Assembly: GCF_036345175.1 (NCBI RefSeq)
Contig: NZ_CP107780.1
Coordinates: forward strand, 2,542,001 to 2,606,000
DNA length: 64,000 bases
From: Streptomyces sp. NBC_00576
GTDB lineage: Bacteria > Actinomycetota > Actinomycetes > Streptomycetales > Streptomycetaceae
Reading direction: 5' to 3'
The stretch's first letter is position 1. Every line of letters starts with the position of its first letter. The notes below the pieces were generated by a model, which made no database searches, had not been told where the DNA came from, and saw only the letters and a list, made by a program, of their open reading frames with translations. This document shows positions 35,154 through 44,827 of the stretch, piece after piece. The position numbers and the translations under genes are program-made.

Positions 35154-35761
35154 CAGGGAATCTCCGGGCCGTGGTACTCGCTCATCGCGTCGATGAGCCA
35201 GCGGGCCAGGTAGTCGGCGAACGAGGAACGTGGGAGGAGCCGGTAGGTCGGCGTGTCGTCGACCTGCCAAAGGAGTACGGCGACGGGTCCCACCGTGGTC
35301 GACACGGCCTGGCCGGGGCCGAAGGCCCGGGGGTGGAGGTCGAGCGTGCAGCCCTTTTCCAGCACGTGCCGGGCGGCCGGGCCGCTCAGCTCCAGCGTGG
35401 TGCGGTTCGCCGAGACGTCCACGACCGAGCCGGGGTCCGCTCCGAGCACCTCCCTCAACTCGGCGGTCACAGCGGTCGCGTCGGCCTGGGACAGGACGAG
35501 CCACTCGTCGGGGCCGAGCCAGAGGACCGTGTGAGGTCCGGATGCGGAGGTGTGGCCGCACCGCGACGGGAGCGGCGCCCCCAGGGCCTTCCCGATACGG
35601 TCTGCCGCTTCGGACGCGGGGTCGACGCGCACGTTCACCATGGCGATGAACGGCCACTCGGTCAGCGTGACGCCTCGGGCGCCGGTGACGGTGGCGGCCC
35701 GCATCCGTTCTGCCAGATGCGCCACGGGGCTGGTACGCGATGCAGCGATCGGCTCAGCCAT
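35153..35761 (-). CDS. soxG: Heterotetrameric sarcosine oxidase, gamma subunit
   Basis: A 202-residue SoxG. LTEWPFIAMVNVRVDPASEA, VLWLGPDEWLVL and VDVSANRTTLELSGPAARHVLEKGCTLDLHP are characteristic of the gamma subunit, which resembles the second half of the aminomethyltransferase fold and contacts the alpha subunit. Overlaps soxA by 8 bp upstream and purU by one base downstream, so it is translationally coupled to both. Confidence 0.92.
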   Translation of the reverse strand: MAEPIAASRTSPVAHLAERMRAATVTGARGVTLTEWPFIAMVNVRVDPASEAADRIGKALGAPLPSRCGHTSASGPHTVLWLGPDEWLVLSQADATAVTAELREVLGADPGSVVDVSANRTTLELSGPAARHVLEKGCTLDLHPRAFGPGQAVSTTVGPVAVLLWQVDDTPTYRLLPRSSFADYLARWLIDAMSEYHGPEIP

Positions 35762-38654
35762 CTCGCTTGGTCCCTTCGGGGTCGTAGAGAACGAAGTCGG
35801 TCACCTCGACGGGCACCAGGTCCTCGCCCACCGGGGCGAGCAGGGTCTCGCCGATCCTTGCCCGCCCGTCGGCGACGAGGGCGAGGGCGAAGGGGCGGCC
35901 GAGGGCCGGGCTGTGGTAGCTGGAGGTGACGTGGCCGAGCATCGGCACCGGCCCGGCCTCGGGGGTGACGGGCACATCCGGCGCGACGAGTTGGGTGCCT
36001 TCGGGCAGCCGGGTCGTACGGTCGACGGGGAGCAGGCCGACGAGTTGCTTGCGGTCGGTGCGGGAGGTGTCTGCGCGGGAGTAGGACCGCTTCCCGACGA
36101 AGTCCTTCTGCTTGGAGACCACCCAGGACATGCCCGCGTCCTGTGGGGTGACGGTGCCGTCGGTGTCCTGACCGACGATGATGTACCCCTTCTCGGCCCG
36201 CAGCACGTGCATGGTCTCGGTGCCGTACGGGGTGATGCCGTACGGCTGCCCGGCCGCGTACACCTGCTCCCAGACGGCCAGGCCGTACCACGCGGAGACG
36301 TTGATCTCGTAGGCGAGTTCGCCGGAGAAGGAGATCCGGCAGATGCGGGCCGGGATGCCGGAGGCCAGGGTGGTCTCGCGGAAGGCCATGAAGGGGAACG
36401 CCTCGGCGGACAGGTCGACATCGGGCGCGAGTTGGGCCACGACCTGGCGTGACTGCGGGCCGACGACCGCGATCGTCGACCACTGCTCGGTCACCGAGGT
36501 GCAGTGGACGTCGAGCTCGGGCCACTCGGTCTGCAGCCACTCCTCCAGCCAGTCCAGGACCCCGGCGGCGCCACCGGTCGTGGTGGTCATGAAGTAACGG
36601 TTGTCGTCGAGGCGAAGCGTCACTCCGTCGTCGAAGATCATGCCGTCCGGCTTGCACATCACGCCGTAGCGCGCCAAGCCGGGCTTGAGCTTCTTGAAGG
36701 CATTGGTGTAGACGCGGTTGAGGAACTCGCCCGCGTCCGCGCCCCAGATCTCGATCTTGCCGAGGGTGGAGGCATCCATGAGGCCGACGCCCTCGCGGGC
36801 CGCGCGGCACTCGCGGGCCACGGCCGTGTCCATGTCCTCGCCGGGCCGGGGGTAGTACCAGGGGCGCTTCCACTGCCCGACGTCCTCGAACTCCGCTCCG
36901 TGTGCCACATGCCAGCTGTGGATGGACGTGGTGCGTTCGGGGTCGAACAGTTCACCGCGCTCACGGCCGGCCAGGGCGGCGAAGCCCACCGGCGTGTAGG
37001 GCGCCCGGTAGGCCGTGGTGCCGATCTCCCCGGGAGACGCGCCCGCGCCGAGGGCCTCGGCGATCACACCGATCGCGTTGACGCCCGACGTCTTGCCCTG
37101 GTCGTTGGCCGTGCCGAGCGAGGTGTAGCGCTTGACGTGTTCGACACCGAGCATGCCCGCGCCGGTGGACCGCCAGACGTCGGCGACGGTGACGTCGCGC
37201 TGCAGGTCGACGAAGTGGGTGTCCCAACTGCCGGGGTCACCGTCGGGGGCGGGCACCAGCCACAGCGCACGCGTCGGCCCGGCGCCGGACCGCGCATCGC
37301 CGGGCGACGGTACGGGAACCGCGAACCCCGCGTCCGTCGCGGCCCGCGCACCGGCCCGCGCTCCCTCGGACAGGCAGCCGTCGAGGTCGTACGTCCCGCG
37401 AGCCGCACCGACGACCTGCTGGTCCCGTACGGTGCCGTCGGGGACGAAGGCGACCAGGTCATCGTCCCAGCGCAGCCGGCCCTGGCGCTGGCTGTGAAGA
37501 TGCACAACCGGGCTCCAGCCGCCCGAGACGGCGAGCAGGTCGCAGTCGAACGACTCGGCAGCATCGGCGAGTTGACCGTTCTCGTCGAGGGCCTGGACGG
37601 TGACGCCGGTCAGCCGACCGTCCCCCTCGGTGTCGACCACCGCACTGCCCGTCAGCACCCGCGCCCCCGTCGCCACGGCGACCTCGGCGGCCCGGTGGGA
37701 CAGTTCGGGGCGGGCGTCCACGACGGCGGCGATGTCGATCCCGGCGGCGTGAAGGTCGGCGACCGTGTCATAGGCGCTGTCGTTGGTGGTGCTCACCACG
37801 GCCCGCGAGCCCGGCGCCACGGCGTACCGGTTGAGGTACGAGCGCACGGCCGCGGCGAGCATCACGCCGGGGCGGTCGTTGCCGGAGAAGACCAGCGGAC
37901 GTTCGTGCGCGCCGGTCGCCAGGACCACCTGCCGGGCCCGGATGTGCCACAGCCGCTGCCGTGAGACGCCTGCGGAGGCTTCGGGGGCGTCGGCTCCGAG
38001 GTGATCGGTACGCCGCTGGAGGGCCAGCAGGTAGTTGTCGTCGTACGAGCCGAACGCCGTGGTGCGTTGCAGTACGACGACCTCGGGTGCGGCGTCGAGT
38101 GCCGCGCGGATCTCGGCGACCCACTCCAGGGCGCTCTGCGCGCCGGCCCGCTCGGTGCGCGCGGAGAGCAGCGAACCGCCGGACTCGGGCTGGTCGTCGA
38201 CGAGGATCACGCGGGCGCCGGAGCCCGCGGCAGCGGCGGCGGCAGCGAGCCCGGCCGGTCCGGCGCCGACGACCAGGACGTCGGTGTGGACGTACTTCTT
38301 GTCGTAGACGGCGGGGTCGGAGCCCGGGTCGAGCCGGCCCATCCCGGACAGTGTCGAGGCGGACAGGCCGTCGTACAGCTCCGTCGTCGTCGCGGGCAGC
38401 ATGCCCTCCGAGTACGAACCGTCCACCTGCAACAGGGAGTTCGGGTCCTCGACGCCCGCGGCGACGATGCCGCGCGGGCGACCGCGGTAGAGCGAGGGGG
38501 CGACCTCGACCACGCCGTTCGCCAGCATCGCCGAGGCGACGGTGTCGCCGGGGTGCCCGGTCAACTCCCGCCCGTCGACGGTGAACCGCAGTACGGCGTC
38601 GCGGTCGATACGGCCGCCTTGTCGGAGCCGGAAGTGCTGGTCGGTGTCGGTCAT
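35754..38654 (-). CDS. soxA: Heterotetrameric sarcosine oxidase, alpha subunit
   Basis: A 966-residue SoxA, normal length. Order: N-terminal ferredoxin-like domain, NAD/FAD-binding Rossmann domain (VLVVGAGPAGLAAAAAA near residue 127), a second nucleotide fold (GAHERPLVFSGNDRPGVML), and a C-terminal GcvT-like folate domain (GLMDASTLGKIEIWGADAGE onward). The complex oxidises sarcosine to glycine and captures the formaldehyde unit on tetrahydrofolate as methylene-THF. ATG 38654 overlaps the soxD stop by 4 bp. Confidence 0.95.
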   Translation of the reverse strand: MTDTDQHFRLRQGGRIDRDAVLRFTVDGRELTGHPGDTVASAMLANGVVEVAPSLYRGRPRGIVAAGVEDPNSLLQVDGSYSEGMLPATTTELYDGLSASTLSGMGRLDPGSDPAVYDKKYVHTDVLVVGAGPAGLAAAAAAAGSGARVILVDDQPESGGSLLSARTERAGAQSALEWVAEIRAALDAAPEVVVLQRTTAFGSYDDNYLLALQRRTDHLGADAPEASAGVSRQRLWHIRARQVVLATGAHERPLVFSGNDRPGVMLAAAVRSYLNRYAVAPGSRAVVSTTNDSAYDTVADLHAAGIDIAAVVDARPELSHRAAEVAVATGARVLTGSAVVDTEGDGRLTGVTVQALDENGQLADAAESFDCDLLAVSGGWSPVVHLHSQRQGRLRWDDDLVAFVPDGTVRDQQVVGAARGTYDLDGCLSEGARAGARAATDAGFAVPVPSPGDARSGAGPTRALWLVPAPDGDPGSWDTHFVDLQRDVTVADVWRSTGAGMLGVEHVKRYTSLGTANDQGKTSGVNAIGVIAEALGAGASPGEIGTTAYRAPYTPVGFAALAGRERGELFDPERTTSIHSWHVAHGAEFEDVGQWKRPWYYPRPGEDMDTAVARECRAAREGVGLMDASTLGKIEIWGADAGEFLNRVYTNAFKKLKPGLARYGVMCKPDGMIFDDGVTLRLDDNRYFMTTTTGGAAGVLDWLEEWLQTEWPELDVHCTSVTEQWSTIAVVGPQSRQVVAQLAPDVDLSAEAFPFMAFRETTLASGIPARICRISFSGELAYEINVSAWYGLAVWEQVYAAGQPYGITPYGTETMHVLRAEKGYIIVGQDTDGTVTPQDAGMSWVVSKQKDFVGKRSYSRADTSRTDRKQLVGLLPVDRTTRLPEGTQLVAPDVPVTPEAGPVPMLGHVTSSYHSPALGRPFALALVADGRARIGETLLAPVGEDLVPVEVTDFVLYDPEGTKRDG

Positions 38655-38947
38655 CGCTGTCCTCCGGCCTGGGGCAGTTCGGGGCGTGGCTCGTCGAGCC
38701 GGTAGGAGGTCAGTACCTCGTGGGTGGCGGTGTCCCGCAGCACGTTGAACCAGCGGCGGCAGCCGATGCTGTGCATCCACCGCTCGGCGAAGGGGCCCTT
38801 GGGGTTGTCCCGGTAGAAGACGTACTCGGCCCACTGCTCGTCGGTGAGGTCGGCGGGGGTGCCGGGGTAGGGGACGTGGGCCTGTCCCCCGTAGTGGTAT
38901 TCGGTCTCGTTGCGGGGACCGCACCATGGGCAGCTGATCAGCAGCAC
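38651..38947 (-). CDS. soxD: Heterotetrameric sarcosine oxidase, delta subunit
   Basis: A 98-residue SoxD with the N-terminal zinc motif LLISCPWCGPRNETEY and later CRRWFNVLRDTATHEV, as in the family. It is the small zinc-binding subunit. Overlaps soxA by 4 bp and follows soxB by 23 bp. Confidence 0.94.
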   Translation of the reverse strand: MLLISCPWCGPRNETEYHYGGQAHVPYPGTPADLTDEQWAEYVFYRDNPKGPFAERWMHSIGCRRWFNVLRDTATHEVLTSYRLDEPRPELPQAGGQR

Positions 38948-38970
38948 GGTGTCCTTCTCTCAGCAGGCTG

Positions 38971-40191
38971 TCAGTGGGCCACGGCTGCGGCGCCGTGCTC
39001 GTCGATCAGGGCGCCCGTCGCGAAACGTTCGAGGGCGAAGGGGGCGTTCAGGGGATGCGGCTCGCCCGTGGCGATGGTGTGCGCGAAGGTCCAGCCGGCG
39101 GCCGGGGTGGCCTTGAACCCGCCGGTCCCCCACCCGCAGTTGACGTAAAGGTTCTCCACCGGGGTGGTACCGATGATCGGGGAGGCGTCCGGGCTGACGT
39201 CGACGATGCCGCCCCAGGTCCGCAGCACATGCGCGCGGGCGAAGACGGGGAACAGCTCGACGGCGGCGGCCATCTGCTGCTCGATCACGTGGAAGGAGCC
39301 GCGCTGGCCGTAGCCGTTGTACGAGTCGACGCCCGCGCCCATCACCAGCTCGCCCTTGTGGGCCTGGGAGACGTACACGTGCACGTGGTTCGACATGACG
39401 ACCGTCGGGTGTACCGGTTCGTGCAGCTCGGAGACCAGCGCCTGCAGCGGATGGGACTGCACCGGCAGCCGGACGCCGGCCCGTTCGGCCAGCACGCTGC
39501 TGTGCCCGGCGGCCGCGAGGCCGACACTGCCGGCGAGGATGCGGCCCCGGTTGGTCTCGACGCCCACGACCCGGTCGCCGTCCTTGAGGAAGCCGGTGAC
39601 CTCGCAGCCCTGGATCAGGTCCACGCCCATCTCGTCGGCCCGGCGGGCCAGCGCCCAGGCGACATGGTCGTGCTTGGCGATGCCGGCGCGCGGCTGGAAG
39701 GTGGCGCCGAGGACCGGGTACCGGGTGCGGGAGGAGACGTTGAGGATGGGGCAGACCTTGGCGACCTCCTCCGGTTCGAGCCACTCGGCGTCGACGCCGT
39801 TGAGGCGGTTGGCGTTGGCTCGGCGCATGCCCTCGCGGACGTCCTGCAGGGTGTGCGCGAGGTTGAGGACGCCGCGCTGGCTGAACAGGAAGTCGTAGTC
39901 CAGTTCCTCCGGGAGCCGCTCCCACAGCTTGAGCGCGTACTCGTAGATCGCCGCGCTCTCGTCCCACAGGTAGTTCGAGCGGATGATCGTGGTGTTGCGT
40001 GCCATGTTGCCGCCGGCCAGCCAGCCCTTCTCCAGGACGGCGACGTTGGTGATGCCGTGGTTCTTGGCGAGGTAGTAGGCGGTGGCCAGGCCGTGGCCGC
40101 CCGCGCCGACGATGACGACGTCGTACGAGGAGCGCGGGTCGGGGTTGCGCCAGAGCCAGTCCGGATGCTCCGGCAGCGCCGTGCTGGTCAT
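38971..40191 (-). CDS. soxB: Heterotetrameric sarcosine oxidase, beta subunit
   Basis: A 406-residue flavoprotein with SYDVVIVGAGGHGLATAYYLA at the N-terminus and the C-terminal CGWGTGGFKATPAAGWTFAHTIA. It binds the catalytic FAD and covalent FMN and oxidises sarcosine. Together with soxD-A-G it forms the four-subunit enzyme. The start overlaps the glyA stop by 4 bp (ATGA at 40188-40191), tying glycine/serine interconversion to sarcosine oxidation. Confidence 0.95.
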   Translation of the reverse strand: MTSTALPEHPDWLWRNPDPRSSYDVVIVGAGGHGLATAYYLAKNHGITNVAVLEKGWLAGGNMARNTTIIRSNYLWDESAAIYEYALKLWERLPEELDYDFLFSQRGVLNLAHTLQDVREGMRRANANRLNGVDAEWLEPEEVAKVCPILNVSSRTRYPVLGATFQPRAGIAKHDHVAWALARRADEMGVDLIQGCEVTGFLKDGDRVVGVETNRGRILAGSVGLAAAGHSSVLAERAGVRLPVQSHPLQALVSELHEPVHPTVVMSNHVHVYVSQAHKGELVMGAGVDSYNGYGQRGSFHVIEQQMAAAVELFPVFARAHVLRTWGGIVDVSPDASPIIGTTPVENLYVNCGWGTGGFKATPAAGWTFAHTIATGEPHPLNAPFALERFATGALIDEHGAAAVAH

Positions 40192-41531
40192 ACCGCGTCT
40201 CCGTTCAGGTGGGACAGGTGGGACAGATTGGACAGGTGGGGATAGAGGGGGAAAGCGGAGGCGAGCTTCTCGACCCGGTCGCGCAACAACGCCGCGCGCT
40301 CGTCGCCGAGCTGCTCGTCCTTCAGGGCCTCGGCGATGATGTCGGCGACCTCCCGGAACTCCGCCGCGCCGAAGCCGCGGGTGGCCAGGGCCGGGGTGCC
40401 GATCCGCAGCCCCGAGGAGACCATCGGCGGGCGGGGGTCGAACGGCACCGCGTTGCGGTTGACGGTGATGCCGATGCGGTGCAGCCGGTCCTCGGCCTGT
40501 TTCCCGTCGAGCGTGGAGTTCCGCAGGTCGACGAGGACCAGGTGGACTTCGGTGCCGCCGGTCAGGACGGTGATCCCGGCCTCGGCCACATCGTCGGCCA
40601 GCAGTCGTCCGGCGAGGATGCGGGCGCCGTCCAGGGTGCGCTGCTGACGCTCCTTGAACTCCGCGCTCGCCGCCACCTTGAAGGCCACGGCCTTCGCCGC
40701 GATGACATGCTCCAGCGGGCCGCCCTGCTGGCCCGGGAAGACCGCGGAGTTGATCTTCTTGGCCAGGGCGGCACGGCTGAGGATCACCCCGCCGCGCGGG
40801 CCGCCGAGGGTCTTGTGTGTGGTGGTCGTCACGACGTCGGCGTACGGCACCGGGTTCGGGTGCAGGCCCGCTGCCACCAGCCCGGCGAAGTGCGCCATGT
40901 CCACCAGCAGATACGCGCCCACCGCGTCGGCGATCCGCCGGAACGCGGCGAAGTCCAGGCGCCGGGGGTAGGCGGACCAGCCGGCGACGATCATCTTGGG
41001 CCGGTGGGCGAGAGCGAGCTGCTCGACCTCGTCCATGTCGATGCGCAGGTCGGACTCACGCACGTGGTACGGCACGACGTTGTACAGCTTGCCGGAGTAG
41101 TTGAGGCGCATGCCGTGGGTCAGGTGGCCGCCGTGCGCGAGGTCGAGGCCGAGGATCGTGTCGCCGGGCTGGAGCAACGCGAACATCGCGGCCGCGTTGG
41201 CCTGGGCACCCGAGTGGGGCTGCACGTTGGCGGCCTCGGCGCCGAACAGTTCCTTCACCCGGGCGATGGCCAACTGCTCGATGACGTCGACGTGTTCGCA
41301 GCCGCCGTAATAGCGGCGGCCGGGGTAGCCCTCGGCGTACTTGTTGGTGAGAACCGAGCCCTGGGCCTCCATGACTGCCGCCGGGGCGAAGTTCTCCGAG
41401 GCGATCATCTCCAGGGTGGACTGCTGACGGCACAGCTCGGCGTCGACCGCGGTGGCGACCTCCGGGTCGAGCTCGCTGAGCGGGACGGAGAGAGGGGAGG
41501 CGACCGTGGTGGTGGACGGGTTCGTTGCCAT
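40188..41531 (-). CDS. glyA: Serine hydroxymethyltransferase
   Basis: A 447-residue PLP enzyme. The Schiff-base Lys is in TTTTHKTLGGPRGG; STLEMIASENF, YAEGYPGRRYYGG and SGAQANAAAMFALL are family blocks. It converts glycine plus methylene-THF to serine, using both products of sarcosine oxidase, and is the first gene of glyA-soxBDAG-purU. The C-terminus is extended by a Leu-Ser-His/Asn tail coded by a 9-mer tandem repeat (40206-40241). ATG 41531 is preferred; a GTG 6 bp upstream is also possible. Probably a second, catabolic glyA of the genome. Confidence 0.94.
   Translation of the reverse strand: MATNPSTTTVASPLSVPLSELDPEVATAVDAELCRQQSTLEMIASENFAPAAVMEAQGSVLTNKYAEGYPGRRYYGGCEHVDVIEQLAIARVKELFGAEAANVQPHSGAQANAAAMFALLQPGDTILGLDLAHGGHLTHGMRLNYSGKLYNVVPYHVRESDLRIDMDEVEQLALAHRPKMIVAGWSAYPRRLDFAAFRRIADAVGAYLLVDMAHFAGLVAAGLHPNPVPYADVVTTTTHKTLGGPRGGVILSRAALAKKINSAVFPGQQGGPLEHVIAAKAVAFKVAASAEFKERQQRTLDGARILAGRLLADDVAEAGITVLTGGTEVHLVLVDLRNSTLDGKQAEDRLHRIGITVNRNAVPFDPRPPMVSSGLRIGTPALATRGFGAAEFREVADIIAEALKDEQLGDERAALLRDRVEKLASAFPLYPHLSNLSHLSHLNGDAV
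40206..40241. repeat. In-frame 9-mer tandem repeat at the glyA 3' end
   Basis: Four units (CAGGTGGGA twice, CAGATTGGA, CAGGTGGGG) encode repeated Leu-Ser-His/Asn near the C-terminus of serine hydroxymethyltransferase. Confidence 0.85.
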
Positions 41532-41566
41532 CTGCACACCGTTCTGAGAGCCAACTAATGAACGAC

Positions 41567-41576
41567 TGATATATCA
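41567..41576. promoter_or_regulatory. Candidate GntR operator (TGATATATCA)
   Basis: A perfect 10-bp palindrome in the 96-bp gap between divergent glyA and gntR, and the most AT-rich point there. Its position suits a FadR-type repressor acting on the sox operon and on itself. Confidence 0.55.
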
Positions 41577-41627
41577 ACCTGTGCGGTAAGGTATGGGAGC
41601 TTGTCGGTCAGGTCAAGGGGGCATCTC

Positions 41628-42293
41628 ATGCAGCAGACGGCGACAGAGCCCGCGGGTGAGGAACTGTCCCTCGCCGAACGCGCGTACCGCGTCATCCGCG
41701 ACCGGCTCGTCATGCTGGAGATCCGCCCGGGGGCGCCGATCAACGAGGACCAGCTGGCACAGTCCCTCGGCGTCGGACGGACGCCGGTGCGCGAGGCCCT
41801 CAAGCGGCTGCAGTACGAGCGCCTCATCGCGACCTACCCCCGGCGCGGCACCTTCGCCACCGACGTCAACATCACCGACCTGGCCCACATCTCCGAGGTG
41901 CGCCAGGAACTGGAGCCCCTGGCCGCGTCCCAGGCTGCGCGGCGCGCCACGGCCACCGACCGCGCGACGCTGACGGCCGTCCTGCGGGAGCTGGAGAGCG
42001 TGGATCCCGGGCGGCGCGACGCCACCGAGCTCATGCACCTGGACCTTCAGGTCCACCGCGCCATCTACGCGGCCACACACAACCCGTACCTGGAGGACAC
42101 CCTCGTCCGGTACGACAACCTGGCCACCCGCATCTGGTGCCTGTTCGTCGACCGGTTGTCCGACATGGCGGGTCACGTCGAAGAGCACGGACCGTTGATC
42201 GAGGCGATCGTCGCCGGTGACCCCGACACGGCGGCACAGCTGGCCGGCAGTCACGTCGTGGGCTTCGAACAGGCCATTCGCGCGGCCATCTGA
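41628..42293 (+). CDS. GntR/FadR-family regulator, divergent from glyA-sox
   Basis: A 221-residue FadR-type protein: winged helix (SLAERAYRVIRDRLVMLEIRPG ... LGVGRTPVREALKRLQYERL) and FCD domain with metal-binding-type histidines (MHLDLQVHRAIYAATHNPYLED). Divergent orientation and a 96-bp shared promoter gap suggest control of glyA-soxBDAG-purU; glycine, sarcosine or a downstream acid is the likely ligand. ATG 41628 with CAAGGGGG upstream. Confidence 0.9.
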   Translation: MQQTATEPAGEELSLAERAYRVIRDRLVMLEIRPGAPINEDQLAQSLGVGRTPVREALKRLQYERLIATYPRRGTFATDVNITDLAHISEVRQELEPLAASQAARRATATDRATLTAVLRELESVDPGRRDATELMHLDLQVHRAIYAATHNPYLEDTLVRYDNLATRIWCLFVDRLSDMAGHVEEHGPLIEAIVAGDPDTAAQLAGSHVVGFEQAIRAAI

Positions 42294-42636
42294 GAAGGCG
42301 TTGCGCGGGCGGCCGGCTGTCGGGAACGCGGCCGGATTTTTGACTCAGACGTACCGCGAGGACCGGTCCGGCAGCGAAGGCGTTGTTGGTCGCCGCTGTC
42401 CTTCACATACTTCGTTACCACCGGCGGCCACGCTGCCGGCTCCCCGCGAAACCCCGAGCTGGTCGCCCTTGAGGAGACTCGAAAATGTCGTCATACCCGA
42501 GCGGTGACCGCATCGCACTTGTCTCACCAAGCGCGTCGGACAGGCTCCTGGCCGCGATCCCCGGTGGTCCCGCCGGTCTCGCGGCTGAGACCACTGCCGT
42601 GATGCCGGCCTCACGGCGGCGAACGGTGCAGCAGCC
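42294..42636. other. 343-bp gap, no gene recognised
   Basis: A GC-rich stretch followed by a short T run (about 42312-42342) may end the GntR transcript. The rest probably contains the promoter of the cyclodeaminase-type gene. No coding region is supported. Confidence 0.4.
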
Positions 42637-43659
42637 ATGAGATTCCTCGACGAGCAGGACGTCCGTTCCCTCTTCGACATCGACACCGCGATCTCCTCGC
42701 AGCGGACGGCCTTCATCGCTCTCGCACAGGGAAAGGCGTGGCAACCCGAGAAGATCCTGGGCGGCCACATGGCAGACGAGCCCGACACCGTCTTCTGCTA
42801 TGCCTCCCGCCTCGACCGCGAAAGCGGCCCCGTCTGCAAGTTCGGGAGCATCAATCCCGGGAACGCGGTGACGGGCCGACCAACAGTGAATGCCGTGGTC
42901 GCCGTGCTCGACCCACACACCGGCGTTCCTGTGGCCTTCATGGACGGCACAGCGCTCACCACCCTGCGCACAGCCGCTGCCAGCGCGGTCGCAGTCGGGG
43001 CACTGGCCAGGAAGGACGCGACCCGTCTGCTCGTACTGGGGTCCGGCGTGCAGGGGCAGGCGCACATCGCCGCACTGCACAGGGAGAGGTCCTACGCCTG
43101 GACCGGAATGTGGTCACCGCGCCCGTCCTCGCTCGACGCGTCCGTCGGCCGCCTGCGCGAGCAGGGGTTCGACGTCGAGCAGGTGGAGTCCCTGAGTGAC
43201 GCGATCGCCGAGGCGGACGTCATCGTCTGCGCCACCTTGGCAACGGAGCCGCTGTTCTCCGCGCGCGAGCTCTCCCCGGGCACCACCGTCGTCACGGTGG
43301 GCTCCTTCGACCGGCACCGCTGCGAGATCGGACCCGACATCCTCCGCGCCGGCCGTCATGTCGTCGTCGATCACGAACCGACGGCTCGGCAGAACTGCGG
43401 TCCGATCGTCGCGGCTCTGGCCCAGGACGACGCGGCGGAGCTGGAAATCCTCGAACTCGGCCATGTCCTGACCGGTGCCGCGACCGGTCGCGTCAGCGAC
43501 GACGACATCGTCACGTACATCAGCGCCGGCCTCGGAGTTCAGGACGCAGCGGCTGCCTGGAGCATCTACCAACGGGCCGAAGCACACGGCGTCGGCCAGA
43601 GCGTCGACTGGCCGCGAAACACCGCGGGTGCGGAACGAGCGTCAACGACCCCCCGCTGA
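42637..43659 (+). CDS. Ornithine cyclodeaminase/mu-crystallin-family enzyme
   Basis: A 340-residue protein with substrate loops MRFLDEQDVRSLFDIDTAI and SRLDRESGPVCKFGSINPGN, and a Rossmann core LLVLGSGVQGQAHIAALH. The family includes ornithine cyclodeaminase (ornithine to proline) and 1-pyrroline-2-carboxylate reductases that make proline from D-proline or cis-3-hydroxyproline products. Proline dehydrogenase and P5C dehydrogenase lie within 6 kb, so a proline-forming step fits either way. Sequence alone does not choose between deamination and imine reduction. Confidence 0.82.
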   Translation: MRFLDEQDVRSLFDIDTAISSQRTAFIALAQGKAWQPEKILGGHMADEPDTVFCYASRLDRESGPVCKFGSINPGNAVTGRPTVNAVVAVLDPHTGVPVAFMDGTALTTLRTAAASAVAVGALARKDATRLLVLGSGVQGQAHIAALHRERSYAWTGMWSPRPSSLDASVGRLREQGFDVEQVESLSDAIAEADVIVCATLATEPLFSARELSPGTTVVTVGSFDRHRCEIGPDILRAGRHVVVDHEPTARQNCGPIVAALAQDDAAELEILELGHVLTGAATGRVSDDDIVTYISAGLGVQDAAAAWSIYQRAEAHGVGQSVDWPRNTAGAERASTTPR

Positions 43660-43936
43660 CTCAGGTCGGCCCGGACGCGGCATGCTCACGACGCTGTCCG
43701 ACCTGGCCGCGGCGGGAGACCGCCCGGCGCTCGGAATCGCGCCGGGCCTCCTCAGCTCGACCCGTCCGGTGAGGCACTCTCGCCCTCCGTGCCTGGTCGG
43801 CGCGTAGGCTGGCCCCAGGCGCGATGATCACGTGCCTGGGCGCTCCTGCGCTCCTGCGTTCCGACAACCGAGCGGCTGGTGGCCCGGGTTCGCCGGTGAA
43901 GGCGGTCGGCCGGATGACGGAAGAAGGCGGTGTCGG

Positions 43937-44539
43937 ATGGGCAGAGACGCTCTGCGCTGGAGCGACTACCGCAGCGTGCCGTGGAAGAACGGCGGCGGTA
44001 TAACCCGAGAGGTCGCGTCGGGCGCCGTACGAACGCCGGTGGCTTCGGCGGAGATCGCGGACGGCTTCGACTGGCGGGTGAGTGTCGCGGACGTGGACGC
44101 GGGAGGCTCCTTCTCCGTCTTTCCCGGGATCGACCGCGTGATCACCCTCGTCGAGGGCGAGGGCATGGTGCTGACTGTGGACGGGATACGACATCCGGTC
44201 GGGCCGTTGAGTCCCTTCGCCTTCTCCGGCGACGCGGCGACGGACTGTCGGCTCAAGGTGGGCGCGGTCCGCAACATGAATGTGATGACCCGCAGGAGCC
44301 GGGCGGCGGCACAGGTGCGGATCATCACCGTCGCCACCGCACGGGGAACAGAGTTGGGCTGCGCCGCGGGCGAGACCCTGCTCGTCATGGCCGTCACCGA
44401 CGGGATCGAAGTCGGCGGACCGGACGGCCGGGAGACCACGCTCGGCCGTCTCGACTGCGTGCGTCACGAAGGCCCGGTGGCGCTGACTCTGCGGGGCGAC
44501 GGCACGGTGGCCGGGATCAGGATCACCGCGGCGCGCTGA
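43937..44539 (+). CDS. HutD-family cupin protein
   Basis: A 200-residue HutD-type protein: WSDYRSVPWKNGGGITREVA, WRVSVADVDAGGSFSVFPGIDR and the cupin-like core. HutD is found with histidine utilisation genes and is proposed to limit pathway activity; no other hut genes are visible here. The 277 bp upstream (43660-43936) are otherwise empty. ATG 43937 is preceded by AAGAAGG. Confidence 0.85.
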   Translation: MGRDALRWSDYRSVPWKNGGGITREVASGAVRTPVASAEIADGFDWRVSVADVDAGGSFSVFPGIDRVITLVEGEGMVLTVDGIRHPVGPLSPFAFSGDAATDCRLKVGAVRNMNVMTRRSRAAAQVRIITVATARGTELGCAAGETLLVMAVTDGIEVGGPDGRETTLGRLDCVRHEGPVALTLRGDGTVAGIRITAAR

Positions 44540-44827
44540 CGACGTGAAACGGCGCCCGCCGACCGGTCGTCTCGTACTCGGTGTCGGCGATGTGCTGACG
44601 CTCCCGCATCGTGGCGCACACCCCGCACCGGTGTAGTCCCGCGATGACAACGCGGCGGGGTGTGTCGGGAGACACCCCTGCGCGCCCCGCCCTACGGTCA
44701 CGAGTCGCCCACGCGGTCCTGACACGTGGCCGCTCGGCACGGGGGCCGGCAGGGAAATCCGCAGCGAGGGCCGGAGACGAGTCCGGCCCCGCGGTGACAC
44801 GTCATGGTCGAACTCGCGGTCATGCCG
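44540..44827. other. 288-bp convergent gap
   Basis: Between the HutD gene and the convergent P5C dehydrogenase. GC-rich with short inverted segments; no gene seen. Confidence 0.4.
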
